DNA from: Streptosporangium album
GTDB lineage: Bacteria > Actinomycetota > Actinomycetes > Streptosporangiales > Streptosporangiaceae
Direction: 5' to 3'
Length of the DNA stretch: 64,000 nt
Assembly: GCF_014203795.1 (NCBI RefSeq)
Contig: NZ_JACHJU010000001.1
Location: forward strand, 2,356,001 to 2,420,000
A program made the translations under genes and the position numbers. The notes under the pieces were generated by a model. That model worked only from the letters and a program-made list of their open reading frames with translations. It ran no database searches and was not told the DNA's origin. Every line of letters starts with the position of its first letter. The first letter of the stretch is position 1. This document shows positions 51,516-61,894 of the stretch, one piece after another.

Positions 51516-54500
51516 CTACTGGCCGGTCGAGGCGGTCCAGCTGTCCAGGTCCGCCTCGGCGAGCAGCAGCGGCACCGCAGCCGGGTCACGCAGCAGCGCG
51601 GCGGCGGCGAGCCGGTCGCCCCACTGGCCCGACGCCCACGCGAGCCCGCGGGCCAGGCCCTCCACACCCGCGGCGTGCACCACGCCCTCGAAGAACCGCC
51701 AGGCCGCGGGGACACCGTCCACCAGCAGCTTCTCGTGCTCCACGTAGGTGACGGGCGCACCCGGCAGCAGTGACCGTACGGCGGGCGGGACCTCGCGGAC
51801 CGTGCCCGAGGAGGTCACCTCACCGGCGGCCTCCTCCCCGGCCAGCGGCAGGTCGAGCAGCTCGGACAGCGTCTCGGCGAGGTCGAACGGGGCCAGGATC
51901 AGCGGCCGGTCCGCGACCAGCGGGAGCAGGTCCGGCGCCTCGACGACGACCGGCTCGCCCGCCTCGCCCTCGGCGTCGGCGACGACGATCTCGCCGTCCA
52001 GGACGGCGCGGACCGCGCGAGGGGGCGCGACGCGGGCGGGGGCGACGGCGGCGAGAGCCACCCACAGGGCCCTGAGCTGGGCCCGGTCCACCTCGATCGA
52101 CGGATCGGCGAGCAGCTCCAGCAGCTCGTCGGGTCCGCCGTGCGAGGCGAGCAGGCCGGACAGGGTCGTCCGGACGCCGATCATCTCCAGCGCGGCCACG
52201 TCCATGCCCCCGGGGGCGTCGCCGTACAGGCCGAACAGCAGCGGGTCACCGGCCGGAAGCCGCAGCTCGGTGGGGCGCCTGCCGTTCAGCACCGGGTGGG
52301 TGGACAGCCACCAGGCGGTGTAGGAGGGCACCTCCACGACCTCGCCCGCGACCAGGACACGGAGCGGGTGCAGGACCGAGCGGAGCGGCGGGCGCGAGAG
52401 CAGCGCGAGGGCCGAGGGCCAGTCCGCGACATACTCCAGGTCGCGGATGGCGGAGAACTCCCGGGCGACCGGCGGCACGTCCAGCTCGGGCAGCAGGTCG
52501 AGAACGGCCTCCAGCCACTCGTCCTCACGGTCGAGGTCGTGGTCGCAGTCATCCGGGTCGATCATGACATCGGTGTCGTTCACCACGGCGAAGCCGTCGA
52601 GCACCCCGGCCGCGGCCAGGACACGCGGGCCGTACCGCTCCACCAGCTCGGGCGCGGCCGTGCCGAAGTGCGTCTCCTCGTCCAGCAACCCGGCCAGCGA
52701 ACCGTCGGCCAGGAGCAGCTCACCCGCCGGATACAGCTCGCCGTCGGTGCCGCGCAGCGCCAGCTCGGCCAGCCACGGCGCCTCGCCCGCCGTCAGTCCG
52801 GCCGACTCCACCAGCGCGAGGACCGCCTGGGCCACCGGCTCCGCGTCGGGGCTGTCGAGAGACTGTGCGACGGCGGCGCGGGTCAGCGGGTCTTCCAGGA
52901 CCGTCCGGGGCGTCGCCTCCCCCGCGCCGAGCCGGAGCAGCAGGGGATGGGCGGCCTCCGGGTGGACGACGCGCAGTCCGAGCGGGGCGAGCACGGCCGG
53001 GTCCAGCGCGGAGCCGTCGGCCAGCAGAAGCGTGCCCCTCGGCCCACGGACCAGGCGGCCGTCGGCGAGCGGCACCGGCAGCGCGCCGAGCGCCTCGGGG
53101 TCGTCGGCGGGCAGCACCTCGTACAGCGACCGCCACCAGGCCGGGTCCCGGTCGGAGACCGCGTCGCCGGAGAGCATGTCCACGACGTCGGAGAGCTGCA
53201 CCCGCCTGACGCCGAGTGTGGTGATCGCGGGGTGCCGGGACGGCCACCCGGCGGGCAGCAGGCCGGGCACCATGGCGGCGATCTTCTCCAGCAGCTCCGC
53301 CGGGGCCGCCACCACGGACGCCTGCTGTCCCGTCACGACCAGGTTCTCGGTACTCGGAGGAGACGCGGGTGCGGAGTCAGGCGGAGAGGCCGGCGGGGAG
53401 AGCGCGGGGAGCAGCGGGGCGTCGGGGAGCCGGCGCAGGATCGCCCGGCGGATGTGGGCGTCGAGCTCGGCCTTGCCCATCAGGCCGGGGACGAGATCGA
53501 GCAGCTTGGGCGTGCGGGGCAGCCCCGCGAGCAGGTCGAGATAGGCGTCGGCGGCGCGTTCGACCAGGAAGTCGGTCAGCGCGCCCATGGCCACGTGCCG
53601 CCGGTCGGTGGCCATCGGGAACGAGGCGATCAGCAGCGCGGGCAGGTCCAGCGGCTCGTTGCTCGGCGTCGGCGCGTGCACGACCGGCGGGACCCGCGCG
53701 GGCAGCGGACGGGGCTCCCCCTCCGCCGGTCCGCCCGGGGAGGCGTCCGCAGGTCCGCCGACGGGCACCGCCCAGCGGACCAGCCAGTACGGCCGGGCGC
53801 GCTCCTCGGTCGGCCGGTCGGCGAACAGTTCGGCCACCTGCTCCGGGGTGAACCGCCCGGAGGCCGACACCACCCGCCAGCCGTCCGGCAGGACCGTCCT
53901 GACCTCACCGTCCAGGTCGATCTCGATCGACTCCAGGGCGGGCAGGCCGAGCAGCAGCGCGGGCCCGGTCTCCTCCAGCATCCGGCGGACGGCGTCCTCG
54001 GCCGCCCGGTCGCGGAGCGGCAGCCGTACAAGGGTGTCGAACCCTGTCGGGATCTCCAGCGGGCCGGCCGGGAACGGCAGGCGGAGCAGCGGGACGTGTC
54101 GGCCGCGCTCGGCGAGCTCCTTGGCCAGCGCCGGCTCGGCGGCCACCAGGGACGTGGTCTGGTCACGCGACCAGCGGACGACCCCGGACCCGAGCGAGCC
54201 GATCACCGGCTCGTCGGTGACCGACACCACGGCCGCGAAACCGACACCGAACCGGCCGGCCATGCCGGACTCGTCACGCTTGCCGGAGACGCGTAGCGTC
54301 GACAGTCCCTCGATCCCGGCGGCGTCCACCGGGGCGCCGGTGTTGGCGGCCGACAGCACCCCCTCGCGCAACGACAGGCGCAGCCGGCCGGGCACTCCCG
54401 CGCGGAGCGCGGCGTCGGCGGCGTTCTGGGCGAGCTCGACGATCAGCCGGTCACGGTAGCCGCCGAGCGCGAAGTCCTCCTCGGCGTTGGCGTCCTCCCG

Positions 54501-54575
54501 GAAACGCGCGGGAGAGGCCGTCCAGGCCGCGAGCACGGCGGAGCGCAGTCGGTCGGTGCCGAAAATGTCAGTCAC
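51516..54575 (-). CDS. Sacsin-like HSP90-type ATPase protein
   Basis: The 1019-residue protein has an N-terminal GHKL ATPase domain: 'LIVELAQNAADAALRAG' (N box, with the Asn that holds Mg-ATP) and 'GMAGRFGVGFAAVVSV' (G box), as in the sacsin N-terminal domain. The rest is long and Leu/Ala-rich without recognised motifs, typical of actinomycete members. It may act as a chaperone or DNA/RNA-linked ATPase; the function is unproven. It is followed upstream by the DUF3027 gene on the same strand, a common pairing in this group of organisms. Confidence 0.85.
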   Translation of the reverse strand: MTDIFGTDRLRSAVLAAWTASPARFREDANAEEDFALGGYRDRLIVELAQNAADAALRAGVPGRLRLSLREGVLSAANTGAPVDAAGIEGLSTLRVSGKRDESGMAGRFGVGFAAVVSVTDEPVIGSLGSGVVRWSRDQTTSLVAAEPALAKELAERGRHVPLLRLPFPAGPLEIPTGFDTLVRLPLRDRAAEDAVRRMLEETGPALLLGLPALESIEIDLDGEVRTVLPDGWRVVSASGRFTPEQVAELFADRPTEERARPYWLVRWAVPVGGPADASPGGPAEGEPRPLPARVPPVVHAPTPSNEPLDLPALLIASFPMATDRRHVAMGALTDFLVERAADAYLDLLAGLPRTPKLLDLVPGLMGKAELDAHIRRAILRRLPDAPLLPALSPPASPPDSAPASPPSTENLVVTGQQASVVAAPAELLEKIAAMVPGLLPAGWPSRHPAITTLGVRRVQLSDVVDMLSGDAVSDRDPAWWRSLYEVLPADDPEALGALPVPLADGRLVRGPRGTLLLADGSALDPAVLAPLGLRVVHPEAAHPLLLRLGAGEATPRTVLEDPLTRAAVAQSLDSPDAEPVAQAVLALVESAGLTAGEAPWLAELALRGTDGELYPAGELLLADGSLAGLLDEETHFGTAAPELVERYGPRVLAAAGVLDGFAVVNDTDVMIDPDDCDHDLDREDEWLEAVLDLLPELDVPPVAREFSAIRDLEYVADWPSALALLSRPPLRSVLHPLRVLVAGEVVEVPSYTAWWLSTHPVLNGRRPTELRLPAGDPLLFGLYGDAPGGMDVAALEMIGVRTTLSGLLASHGGPDELLELLADPSIEVDRAQLRALWVALAAVAPARVAPPRAVRAVLDGEIVVADAEGEAGEPVVVEAPDLLPLVADRPLILAPFDLAETLSELLDLPLAGEEAAGEVTSSGTVREVPPAVRSLLPGAPVTYVEHEKLLVDGVPAAWRFFEGVVHAAGVEGLARGLAWASGQWGDRLAAAALLRDPAAVPLLLAEADLDSWTASTGQ

Positions 54576-54669
54576 AGCGATGAGTCCAAAGGTCGAAGGG
54601 CCCGCAGGTCACGTCGCACGGCAGCCGGCAGGGCCAGGGGTGTCCCGGCGGCCTGCGGAGAACGTCAGA

Positions 54670-55488
54670 TCAGGAGTGTCCGAGCGGCTCGCTGCCGGCG
54701 TCGTCCACGGAACCGGCCGGCTCCGGCTCCGGGGAGTCCTCGGGAAGGTGGTCGTAGGCGAGGTCGTCCAGGATGGGCGAGGTGGGCTCGACCTGGTGCG
54801 GCAGCACGGCGGCCTCGGAGTGCGCGCCGCAGCCGTGGTCGGCGGCGACCACGCGGCCGTCGTCGGGAGCGTACTCGTTCGTGCAGACACCGAACCCGAC
54901 CCCGAGCGCGCCGGCCAGCGGCCAGTAGAAGCCGCAGGTCGAGCACTGGGCGGGGGCGGCGTGCGCGAGCGGCGTGTGCGGGCCGGACTCGCCGGAGTGC
55001 CAGCGCCGCACCACGCGGTCGCGGCCGATCGGGGAGAGCACCCGGGCCCGGCCGAGGCCGTACTCGAAGATCATTTGGCGGTCGGAGTCGTCGTCGGTCT
55101 CGGTGAAGCCGGGCGCCAGCCGGTCGTCGTCGGCGGCGGCGGGCAGCAGGTCGCCCACCCCGAGGTCTCCGGGACGGAGCCGCTCGCTCCACGGCACCCA
55201 CTCCGGGGGCAGCAGCGCGCCGGTCCCGGGCAGGAGCACGACCTCGCTGACCGTCACGTTGCGCGCCCTGGAGGCTCGGGCGACGGTGACGGCCCAGCGC
55301 CAGCCGCGGTAGGCGCGGTCCAGGCAGTCGAAGTAATGGGTGACGACACGCTCGCCCTCACCCTCGACTCCGAGGTGCTCGCCCACATCACCGAGCCTGA
55401 CGATCTCCCCGATGGCGGAGCGGGCCAGGTCGGCGGCGGCGACGCATGCCGGGTCAAGCGGCGCGGTGCGGGATCGGGTACGACTCAC
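54670..55488 (-). CDS. DUF3027 protein
   Basis: From GTG 55488 (GGAGGA site) 272 residues. 'HYFDCLDRAYRGWRWAVTVA' near residue 52 and 'LLPPEWVPWSERLRPGDLG' are the DUF3027 signature, and 'CSTCGFYWPLAGALGVGFGV' with 'CTNEY' and 'HGCGAHSEA' gives four or five cysteines plus histidine suited to a zinc site. The tail is acidic. Function unknown. It is divergent from an MFS gene. Confidence 0.88.
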   Translation of the reverse strand: MSRTRSRTAPLDPACVAAADLARSAIGEIVRLGDVGEHLGVEGEGERVVTHYFDCLDRAYRGWRWAVTVARASRARNVTVSEVVLLPGTGALLPPEWVPWSERLRPGDLGVGDLLPAAADDDRLAPGFTETDDDSDRQMIFEYGLGRARVLSPIGRDRVVRRWHSGESGPHTPLAHAAPAQCSTCGFYWPLAGALGVGFGVCTNEYAPDDGRVVAADHGCGAHSEAAVLPHQVEPTSPILDDLAYDHLPEDSPEPEPAGSVDDAGSEPLGHS

Positions 55489-55689
55489 GAGTCCTCCTCC
55501 GTCGGCCTCGCAACCCGACGGCCACTCTGCTCTCTGGCTCGCTCGCTGCGCTGACTCACACTTCATTCTCGCCTATGCCCGGAGCGTACTGCACCGGTGG
55601 CAGGCCGCGAGACCGGGAGTGCCCCCGGTGAACGCCGGGGTCGCGTGGCATGAGCCATGGGGCTGATGTCATCGGGTAGGACTGGATGC

Positions 55690-57288
55690 GTGGCGAATGG
55701 GTGGGGACGAGCGCGGAAGACGGTGGGCGAGGCCTCCCGTCTGATCGGCCGCTCAGCCGCCGGGGCGGGACGGGCCACCGTGCGCGCGGGCAGGGGCACG
55801 GGGCGGGCGACCGTGCGGGCCGGCCGTGGCGCGGCGAACGGGACACAGTGGGTCGGCAGAGCCACGCGGCGGCTGACCTATGCCCAGGGCGCGGGCCGTA
55901 CGGGGCTGGGCCAGCTGATCGAACTGACCGCGGCGCAGAGCGCGGGCGACGCGCTGGTCACCGCGGCCCTGGCGGGAACGCTGTTCAAGCTTCCGGTGAA
56001 CGAGGCCCGGGGCCAGGTCGCCCTCTACCTGCTGATCACGATGATCCCCTTCGTGGTGGTCGCGCCGTTCGTCGGCCCGGTCCTCGACCGGTTCCGCTCG
56101 GGCCGGCGCTTCGTGATGGCGGGCACCCTGTTCGGACGCGGCCTGCTCTGTTTCGCGATGGCCGCGGCGATCATCCCCGGAGACGTGTTCACCATCTTCC
56201 CCGGGGCGCTGGCCGTGCTGGTGCTGTCGAAGGCCTACAGCGTCTCCCGCGCGGCGATCATGCCGAACGTGCTGCCCGCCGATATCGCGCTGGTCACCGC
56301 CAACGCCAGAGTCGCCCTGTTCGCACTGGTCACGGCCGGTGTCGCGGTCCCGATCGGCGCGGGCGCCAGCGCGTGGCTCGGTGCCGAGTGGGTGCTGCGG
56401 GGGGCCACGGTCGTCTTCCTGTTCCAGGGCGTCCTGGCCGTACGGCTCCCGCGTCACGTCGACTCCCCCGACCTGGACCTGGAGGAGGAGGGCGGGGAGC
56501 GGCCGCCCCGCTGGCGCACCATGTTCAACGTGGGCCCGGTGGTCGCCGAGGCGATGCAGGCGAACGTGGCCATCCGCCTCTATTCCGGGTTCCTCCTCTT
56601 CTACCTGCTCTTCCTCGTCCAGGACGGGAAGCTGCCCGGCCTCGCCCCGGCCGTCACGATCGGCGCGCTGGCGGTGGCCGCCGGCGTCGGCGGCCTGGCG
56701 GGAACGGCCGTGGCCTCCTGGGTGCGCACCCGCTCCCCGCAGATCATCGTGCTGTCCACGCTCGCGCTGTCGGCCGTGACCACGGTGGTGGCGGCGGTCG
56801 TGTTCACCCTGTGGACCGCGGTGGCCGTCGCGCTGGTGGCCTCGTTCGCCCAGGGACTGGGCAAGCTCGCGCTGGATGCGATCGTGCAGCGCGAGATCGG
56901 CGAGGAGGTGCGCTCGTCCACCTTCGGCGTGGTGGAGGCGTTCCTGCAGATCGCGTGGGTGATCGGCGGGCTGGCCGGCCTGTGGCTGTCGCTGTTCGCC
57001 GGCGGGTCCGCCGGGCTCGCGGTGATGGCCGCCGCGCTGGGAGGCTCGCTCGGCTGGCTGCTGCTACGGCGCCGCAGGCGGTCCGACGCGAGGGACGCCA
57101 GGGTCGAGGCCGCCCGGGCGGCCGGCCCCCGGGCCGGCTCCGACGCCGGGACCGCGCCCGATGACCGGCCGGCGGCCCCGCGGGAGCGTCCGTGGCCGGA
57201 CCCCCCGGGAACGACGACCGCGGTCGTGCGGCGTGACGATCCTCCGGCCGAGAAGCGGACCAAGCCGCTGACCAACCCCCACGGCTGA
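55690..57288 (+). CDS. MFS-type membrane protein
   Basis: From GTG 55690 (TAGGA site), 532 residues; ATG 55666 is possible. A basic 60-residue N-terminus with a duplicated GRATVRAGRG unit precedes twelve membrane helices and a Pro/Arg-rich tail. 'VGPVLDRFRSGRRFVMAG' is the MFS loop 2-3 motif. Highly similar proteins accompany DUF3027 and a cold-shock gene in actinomycetes. The substrate is unknown. Confidence 0.83.
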   Translation: MANGWGRARKTVGEASRLIGRSAAGAGRATVRAGRGTGRATVRAGRGAANGTQWVGRATRRLTYAQGAGRTGLGQLIELTAAQSAGDALVTAALAGTLFKLPVNEARGQVALYLLITMIPFVVVAPFVGPVLDRFRSGRRFVMAGTLFGRGLLCFAMAAAIIPGDVFTIFPGALAVLVLSKAYSVSRAAIMPNVLPADIALVTANARVALFALVTAGVAVPIGAGASAWLGAEWVLRGATVVFLFQGVLAVRLPRHVDSPDLDLEEEGGERPPRWRTMFNVGPVVAEAMQANVAIRLYSGFLLFYLLFLVQDGKLPGLAPAVTIGALAVAAGVGGLAGTAVASWVRTRSPQIIVLSTLALSAVTTVVAAVVFTLWTAVAVALVASFAQGLGKLALDAIVQREIGEEVRSSTFGVVEAFLQIAWVIGGLAGLWLSLFAGGSAGLAVMAAALGGSLGWLLLRRRRRSDARDARVEAARAAGPRAGSDAGTAPDDRPAAPRERPWPDPPGTTTAVVRRDDPPAEKRTKPLTNPHG

Positions 57289-57300
57289 GGCCGCGGGGGT
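57275..57300. terminator. Bidirectional hairpin between MFS and cold-shock genes
   Basis: ACCCCC-A-CGG (57275-57284) pairs with CCG-C-GGGGGT (57291-57300) around a 6-nt loop, with one internal mismatch. It overlaps the MFS stop and sits between convergent genes. Confidence 0.6.
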
Positions 57301-57314
57301 GTCCGGGGGGAAGG

Positions 57315-57713
57315 TCAGTCGTCCAGGTCGTCGGCCACGGCGCGGAGCACGGCGGCGATCTGCTTGGCGTGCGCGGCCTCGGGGTGCTTGCCCTTCTGGT
57401 AGGACGTGGAGACCGCGTCCAGGAGCTTGATCAGGTCTTCCACGATGACGACCATCTCGTCGGGCTTCTTGCGCTTGCCCTTCGGCTTGACGGCCTTGGC
57501 GAGCGTGGGGGGCTGGTCGATCACGCGGACCGAGAGCGCCTGCTGGCCGCGGCGCCCCTCCGCCACGCCGAACTCGACCTTCTGGCCGGGCTTGAGCGCG
57601 TCCACGCCACCGGGCAGCGCGGAAGAATGCACGAAGACCTCACCGCCGTCGTCGCGGGTGAGGAAGCCGAAACCCTTGTCGGCGTCGTACCACTTGACCT
57701 TGCCACTCGGCAC
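57315..57713 (-). CDS. Cold-shock domain protein with C-terminal helical extension
   Basis: The 132-residue protein starts with GTG (GAGG site). The cold-shock domain has RNP1 KGFGFLTRDDG (13-23) and RNP2 VFVHSSAL (26-33). After about residue 70 there is a basic KPKGKRKK patch and a helical 50-residue tail, about twice the length of CspA. It binds single-stranded nucleic acid. This long form is conserved in actinomycetes next to DUF3027. Confidence 0.92.
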   Translation of the reverse strand: MPSGKVKWYDADKGFGFLTRDDGGEVFVHSSALPGGVDALKPGQKVEFGVAEGRRGQQALSVRVIDQPPTLAKAVKPKGKRKKPDEMVVIVEDLIKLLDAVSTSYQKGKHPEAAHAKQIAAVLRAVADDLDD

Positions 57714-57906
57714 AGGGGTGACCTCGTTCAGACTGTCGTGAAAAGGAATGGATGTAGGTTATGCCCAGGAGACGCCGAGGGCGACCGTCTATTTGGGCCT
57801 GAATCACGGCGTGCGAACCACCGGCCTGGAACTATCAGGCGCACATCCATTCTGACCTGGTGTTTCAGATCTCCGGCGGCTCCATGCAGGGCCGACCGGC
57901 CCCGGG

Positions 57907-58524
57907 TCACACGAGCTCGGCGGGGGCCCGCCACCCGTCGAACCAGTCGGCGAACTCGGTCAGATCGCCGAGCACCACGTCGGCCCCGTGATCGTGCAGC
58001 TCTCCGATCGGGTAGACGCCCGTCGCCACCGCCACGCTGACCGCGTCCCCGGCCCGCGCCGCCTCGATGTCGGCGACGTGGTCTCCGACGTAGGCCGTCG
58101 CGCCGAACCTCGCGAGGGCCGGGCCCTTCGCCGCCGCGAAGACCGATCCGGCGACCTCGTCCACGTCCAGCCCGAGGAACTTGACGGTCCTGGCCGCGTC
58201 GAGGGTGTTCTTCCCCGTCACCACGATGATCCGGCCGCCGGCCCGCCGTACGGCCTCGACGGCCTGGCGGGCGCCGGGCATGAGAGTGGTGGCGGGGACG
58301 GCCATCGAGGGGTACAGCGACCGGTAGAGGGCGGCGGCCGCGGGGACCTCCTCGGGCGGCAGCCAGTGGGCCAGCTCCCACTCCAGCGGCGGCCCCAGCC
58401 TCGCCACCACGACGGCGCTGTCGATGGGGACGCCGATGCGCAGCGCCACCTCGTCGTAGACGGCGGCGATGCCGGCGCGCGTGTCCGCGAGCGTCAAGTC
58501 CAGGTCGAACCCCACCGAGCTCAT
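57907..58524 (-). CDS. HAD-family phosphatase
   Basis: From ATG 58524 (GTG 58536 is an alternative) 205 residues. Motif I is FDLDLTLADTR, where the usual DxDGT has a Leu in place of Gly. Motif II is 'VVTGKN', and motif IV is 'AYVGDHVADIEAARAGDA'. It belongs to the phosphoglycolate-phosphatase-like subgroup with a helical cap. The substrate is uncertain. Confidence 0.88.
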   Translation of the reverse strand: MSSVGFDLDLTLADTRAGIAAVYDEVALRIGVPIDSAVVVARLGPPLEWELAHWLPPEEVPAAAALYRSLYPSMAVPATTLMPGARQAVEAVRRAGGRIIVVTGKNTLDAARTVKFLGLDVDEVAGSVFAAAKGPALARFGATAYVGDHVADIEAARAGDAVSVAVATGVYPIGELHDHGADVVLGDLTEFADWFDGWRAPAELV

Positions 58525-58802
58525 TCGGTCACTCACCGCTCCTCGTCCGTTTCGCGGCGAATGTCGTCCACCGCCCCCCGAAGGATGCCAAATCTCTGGG
58601 GAACAGGGGTAATCTCCGGCCGCCGCACGTGGCCCACCTGCCTGAAAACCTTTCGGGAGAGCGCGCCACCGGCCGGAGGAGGACCGGCCCCGGAGGCCGG
58701 GGTGGGGGCTCCGCACCCATCTACCTTCCGCATCTGGTGCGGTGCGCCGAGAACCGATGGTCAGGCACTGGATAGGGTCATAAGGGAGGTACCAGCCGAG
58801 AA

Positions 58803-59426
58803 ATGACCAGATCGACACGCGAGCGGATCGTCGACGAAGCCCTGCGCCTGTTCGCCGAGCGAGGCTACACGGCGACCTCGGTGGCGGAGATCGAGGCCGC
58901 CTCCGGGCTGTCGCCCGGCGCCGGGGGACTCTACCGGCACTTCACGTCCAAGTACGAGGTGCTCGCCGCGGCGGTGAACGAGCACGCCGCGCGGACTCGG
59001 ACGCAGATCGCCGCGACCTTGGCCGAGACGAGCACCGCCGACTCCTCCGCCGGCGTCGAGGAGCGCCTGACGCGCCTGTGCAGGGCGGGGCTGGCCAAGG
59101 TCCGCGAGGAGAGCGAGCTGACGCGCGTCTTCTTCCGCGATCTCAGCCGGTTCCCCGAGCTGGTGGCGGTCGTCCATGAGGGCCTGCTGCAGCCCATGTT
59201 CGACGCGATCACCAGGTGGTTCCGCACCCAGCCGGAATACGCCGGAGCCGATCTGGACTGGCCCGCGATCGGCGCGGTGCTCGGCGGCGCGGTGGTCCAT
59301 TACCGGCTTTTCCAGGAGACCGTGGGCGAGCCCCCCGGCTGCGCCGAGTGCGATCGCTTCGTCGCCTCCTGGGTGCGCCTGGCACTGGGCCTGTTGCCGC
59401 GACCGGCCGCCCAGGCGATCGGCTGA
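58803..59426 (+). CDS. TetR-family transcriptional regulator
   Basis: The 207-residue protein has the TetR helix-turn-helix 'SVAEIEAASGLSPGAGGLYR' with the HFTSK segment, and an all-helical C-terminal domain with 'PPGCAECDRF' containing two cysteines that could be redox- or metal-sensitive. No target gene is evident; the next gene is a conserved housekeeping gene. The 275 bp before it hold no gene that I can support. Confidence 0.9.
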   Translation: MTRSTRERIVDEALRLFAERGYTATSVAEIEAASGLSPGAGGLYRHFTSKYEVLAAAVNEHAARTRTQIAATLAETSTADSSAGVEERLTRLCRAGLAKVREESELTRVFFRDLSRFPELVAVVHEGLLQPMFDAITRWFRTQPEYAGADLDWPAIGAVLGGAVVHYRLFQETVGEPPGCAECDRFVASWVRLALGLLPRPAAQAIG

Positions 59427-59527
59427 GCCGATGAAAACGCTTTTCTCCCCGTATTCACGGTTTGTCGCAATAAAACCGGCTTTCCCGGAGCCCCGCACTG
59501 TCGGTAAGGCCTCCTACCATTGACGGA

Positions 59528-61894
59528 ATGAGCACGGAGTTCACCGAGTGGCTGCGCAGCCGGAGCGACGACCAGTTGCGGGCCCTCGTCGCCGTGCGAC
59601 CCGAGCTCATCACTCCGGTCCCGGCGCACCTCGAAGGGCTGGCCGGGCGGGCGAGCAGCCCGTCGGCGGTCGGCCGCGTGCTCGACCGTCTCGACCTGTT
59701 CACGCTCTCGGTCATCGAGACGCTGGCCGTGCTCCCGTCGCCGATCACCGCCAAGGCGCTGTGCGCCCAGATGACCCCTGCGCTGCGGAGACCGCCGGAC
59801 GCGGCGTTCCGGCGCGCGCTCAAGGAGACGGTCGAGCGGCTGCGGACCCTGGCCCTGGTCTACGGGCCCGACGGCGCCATGGCTCCGGCCCCCGGCGTGC
59901 GGGAGATCCTCGAAGTGCCCGCGGGGCTCGGTCCGCCCGCGGTGGAGGTGTTCAGACACCATCCCGCCGAGCGTCTGGCCGAGCTGGTCCAGGACATCGG
60001 CGGCGGTGACGGCACGAAGGAGACCCTCGCCGGGCTGCTCGGCGACCCCGGAGTCGTCGGACGGCTGATCCAGGACGTCTCGCCCCAGGCGCGGGCGGCG
60101 CTCAACGAGCTGGCCTGGGGGCCCCCGAGCGGCCGGGTGCCCAACGCGCGCCGGGAGGTGCGGGCCGCCACCGCCCAGTCGCCGATCGAGCAGTTGCTCT
60201 CCCGCGCGCTGCTCGGCGCCACCGGCGAGGAGACCGTCGTCCTGCCGCGCGAGGTCGGCCTGTTCCTGCGCGACGGCCGGATCCACCAGGACCTCTCCCC
60301 CGTCTCGCCCGCGCTGGAGGGCACCGCCCGCGACCGGAGGCTCGCCGACCGCACGGCCGCCGGACAGGCGTTCGCGTTCACCCGCGCGGTGGAGGAGCTG
60401 TGCGAGCGCTGGAGCGTCGATCCCCCCGGTGTGCTCCGCGGCGGCGGTCTGGCCGTACGCGACCTGAAGCGGGCCTCGGGCCTGCTCGACCTGCCCGAGT
60501 GGGCGGCGGGACTGGTCATCGAGGTGGCGCACGCGGCCGGGCTGGTGTCGGCGAGCGGCACGGTGGACGGCGACTGGCTGCCCACCCCGGCCTACGACGC
60601 CTGGCGGGTGAAGGGCACCGAGGACCGCTGGACGGCGCTGGCCACGACCTGGCTCACCATGGACCGGGTGCCGGGTGTGATCGGCGAGCGCGACGAGCGC
60701 GACCGGCTGCTCAACGCCCTCCACCCCGACCTGCGCCGTACGGCGGCCGCCGAGGTCCGCACCGCCACGCTGGGCATGCTCGCCGTCGCCGGGCCCGGAC
60801 TGGCCCCCACCCTGGAGTCGGTGCGCGAGCGCCTGGCCTGGGAGCAGCCTCGCCGCCGTGGCGGGCAGCGCGACCAGTTGGTGGAGTTCACGCTGCGCGA
60901 GGCCGAGCAGATCGGGGTGACCGGCCTCGGCGCCATCGTCGACCACGGCCGTGCCCTGCTCCCCGGCGGCGACCGCGCGATGTCGGCGGGCCGGCTCCTG
61001 GCCCCGCTGCTGCCGGAGCCCCTCGACCACGTGCTCCTCCAGGCCGACCTGACAGCCGTCGCCCCGGGTCCGCTCACCAGCGACCTGCGGCGGTGGCTGG
61101 CGCTGGCCGCCGATGTGGAGTCCACCGGAGGGGCGACGGTCTACCGGTTCGACGAACGGTCGATCCGGCGGGCGCTGGACGCGGGGCAGAGCGCCGACGA
61201 GATGCTGGCCATGCTGGAGCGGCACTCGGCCACGCCCGTCCCGCAGCCGCTCGGCTACCTGGTCGCGGATGTGGCCCGCCGCCACGGCCGCATGCGCGTC
61301 GGTACGGCGAGCGCCTACGTGCGCTGCGACGACCCCTCGCTGCTGGACGAGGTGATGGCCGACAGGCGCGCCATACCGCTACGGCTGCGCCGGCTCGCCC
61401 CCACCGTGATCGCCTCCAAGACCACCCGGCCGACCCTGATCGACTCGCTGCGCGCGATGGGCTACGCCCCGGCGGCCGAGTCCCTGGACGGCGACGTGAT
61501 CATCACCCAGCTCGACGTCCGCAGGACCGACGGTCAGCCGCTCGTCCGGCCCCCCGCCACGTTCAACGGCCTGGAGGCCGACGTCGTGGCGGCGGCCGTC
61601 CGCGCCGTCCGGGCCGGCGACGCCGCCCACCAGGCACGCCGCGCTCCCGTCGACGCCCCTGGCGGCCAGGTCCCCCGCTCCCCCGCGACCGCCACCATCG
61701 TCGCCTTGCGCGAGGCCATCCGGCAGGGCTCCCAGGTCTGGATCGGCTACCTCGACTCCCAGGGCAACGCCACCAGCCGGATCCTCGAACCCGCCAGAAT
61801 GGAGGGTGGCTATCTCACCGCCTACGACGAGACCCGCACCGCGGTGCACCGCTTCGCCCTGCACCGCATCACCGGCATCGCGGACATCAACTGA
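59528..61894 (+). CDS. Helicase-associated domain protein with WYL-like C-terminus
   Basis: The 788-residue protein has the N-terminal domain shared with XPB/Ssl2-type helicases ('LSVIETLAVLPSPITAKAL', 'LPREVGLFLRDGR'), a Helicase_C_3-like middle part near 'LLQADLTAVAPGPL', and a C-terminal WYL-like segment 'QVWIGYLDSQGNATSRILEP'. No Walker motifs are present, so it is not itself an ATPase. Together with the XPB-type helicase 960 bp downstream it probably belongs to a DNA-repair or transcription-coupled system conserved in actinomycetes. Confidence 0.85.
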   Translation: MSTEFTEWLRSRSDDQLRALVAVRPELITPVPAHLEGLAGRASSPSAVGRVLDRLDLFTLSVIETLAVLPSPITAKALCAQMTPALRRPPDAAFRRALKETVERLRTLALVYGPDGAMAPAPGVREILEVPAGLGPPAVEVFRHHPAERLAELVQDIGGGDGTKETLAGLLGDPGVVGRLIQDVSPQARAALNELAWGPPSGRVPNARREVRAATAQSPIEQLLSRALLGATGEETVVLPREVGLFLRDGRIHQDLSPVSPALEGTARDRRLADRTAAGQAFAFTRAVEELCERWSVDPPGVLRGGGLAVRDLKRASGLLDLPEWAAGLVIEVAHAAGLVSASGTVDGDWLPTPAYDAWRVKGTEDRWTALATTWLTMDRVPGVIGERDERDRLLNALHPDLRRTAAAEVRTATLGMLAVAGPGLAPTLESVRERLAWEQPRRRGGQRDQLVEFTLREAEQIGVTGLGAIVDHGRALLPGGDRAMSAGRLLAPLLPEPLDHVLLQADLTAVAPGPLTSDLRRWLALAADVESTGGATVYRFDERSIRRALDAGQSADEMLAMLERHSATPVPQPLGYLVADVARRHGRMRVGTASAYVRCDDPSLLDEVMADRRAIPLRLRRLAPTVIASKTTRPTLIDSLRAMGYAPAAESLDGDVIITQLDVRRTDGQPLVRPPATFNGLEADVVAAAVRAVRAGDAAHQARRAPVDAPGGQVPRSPATATIVALREAIRQGSQVWIGYLDSQGNATSRILEPARMEGGYLTAYDETRTAVHRFALHRITGIADIN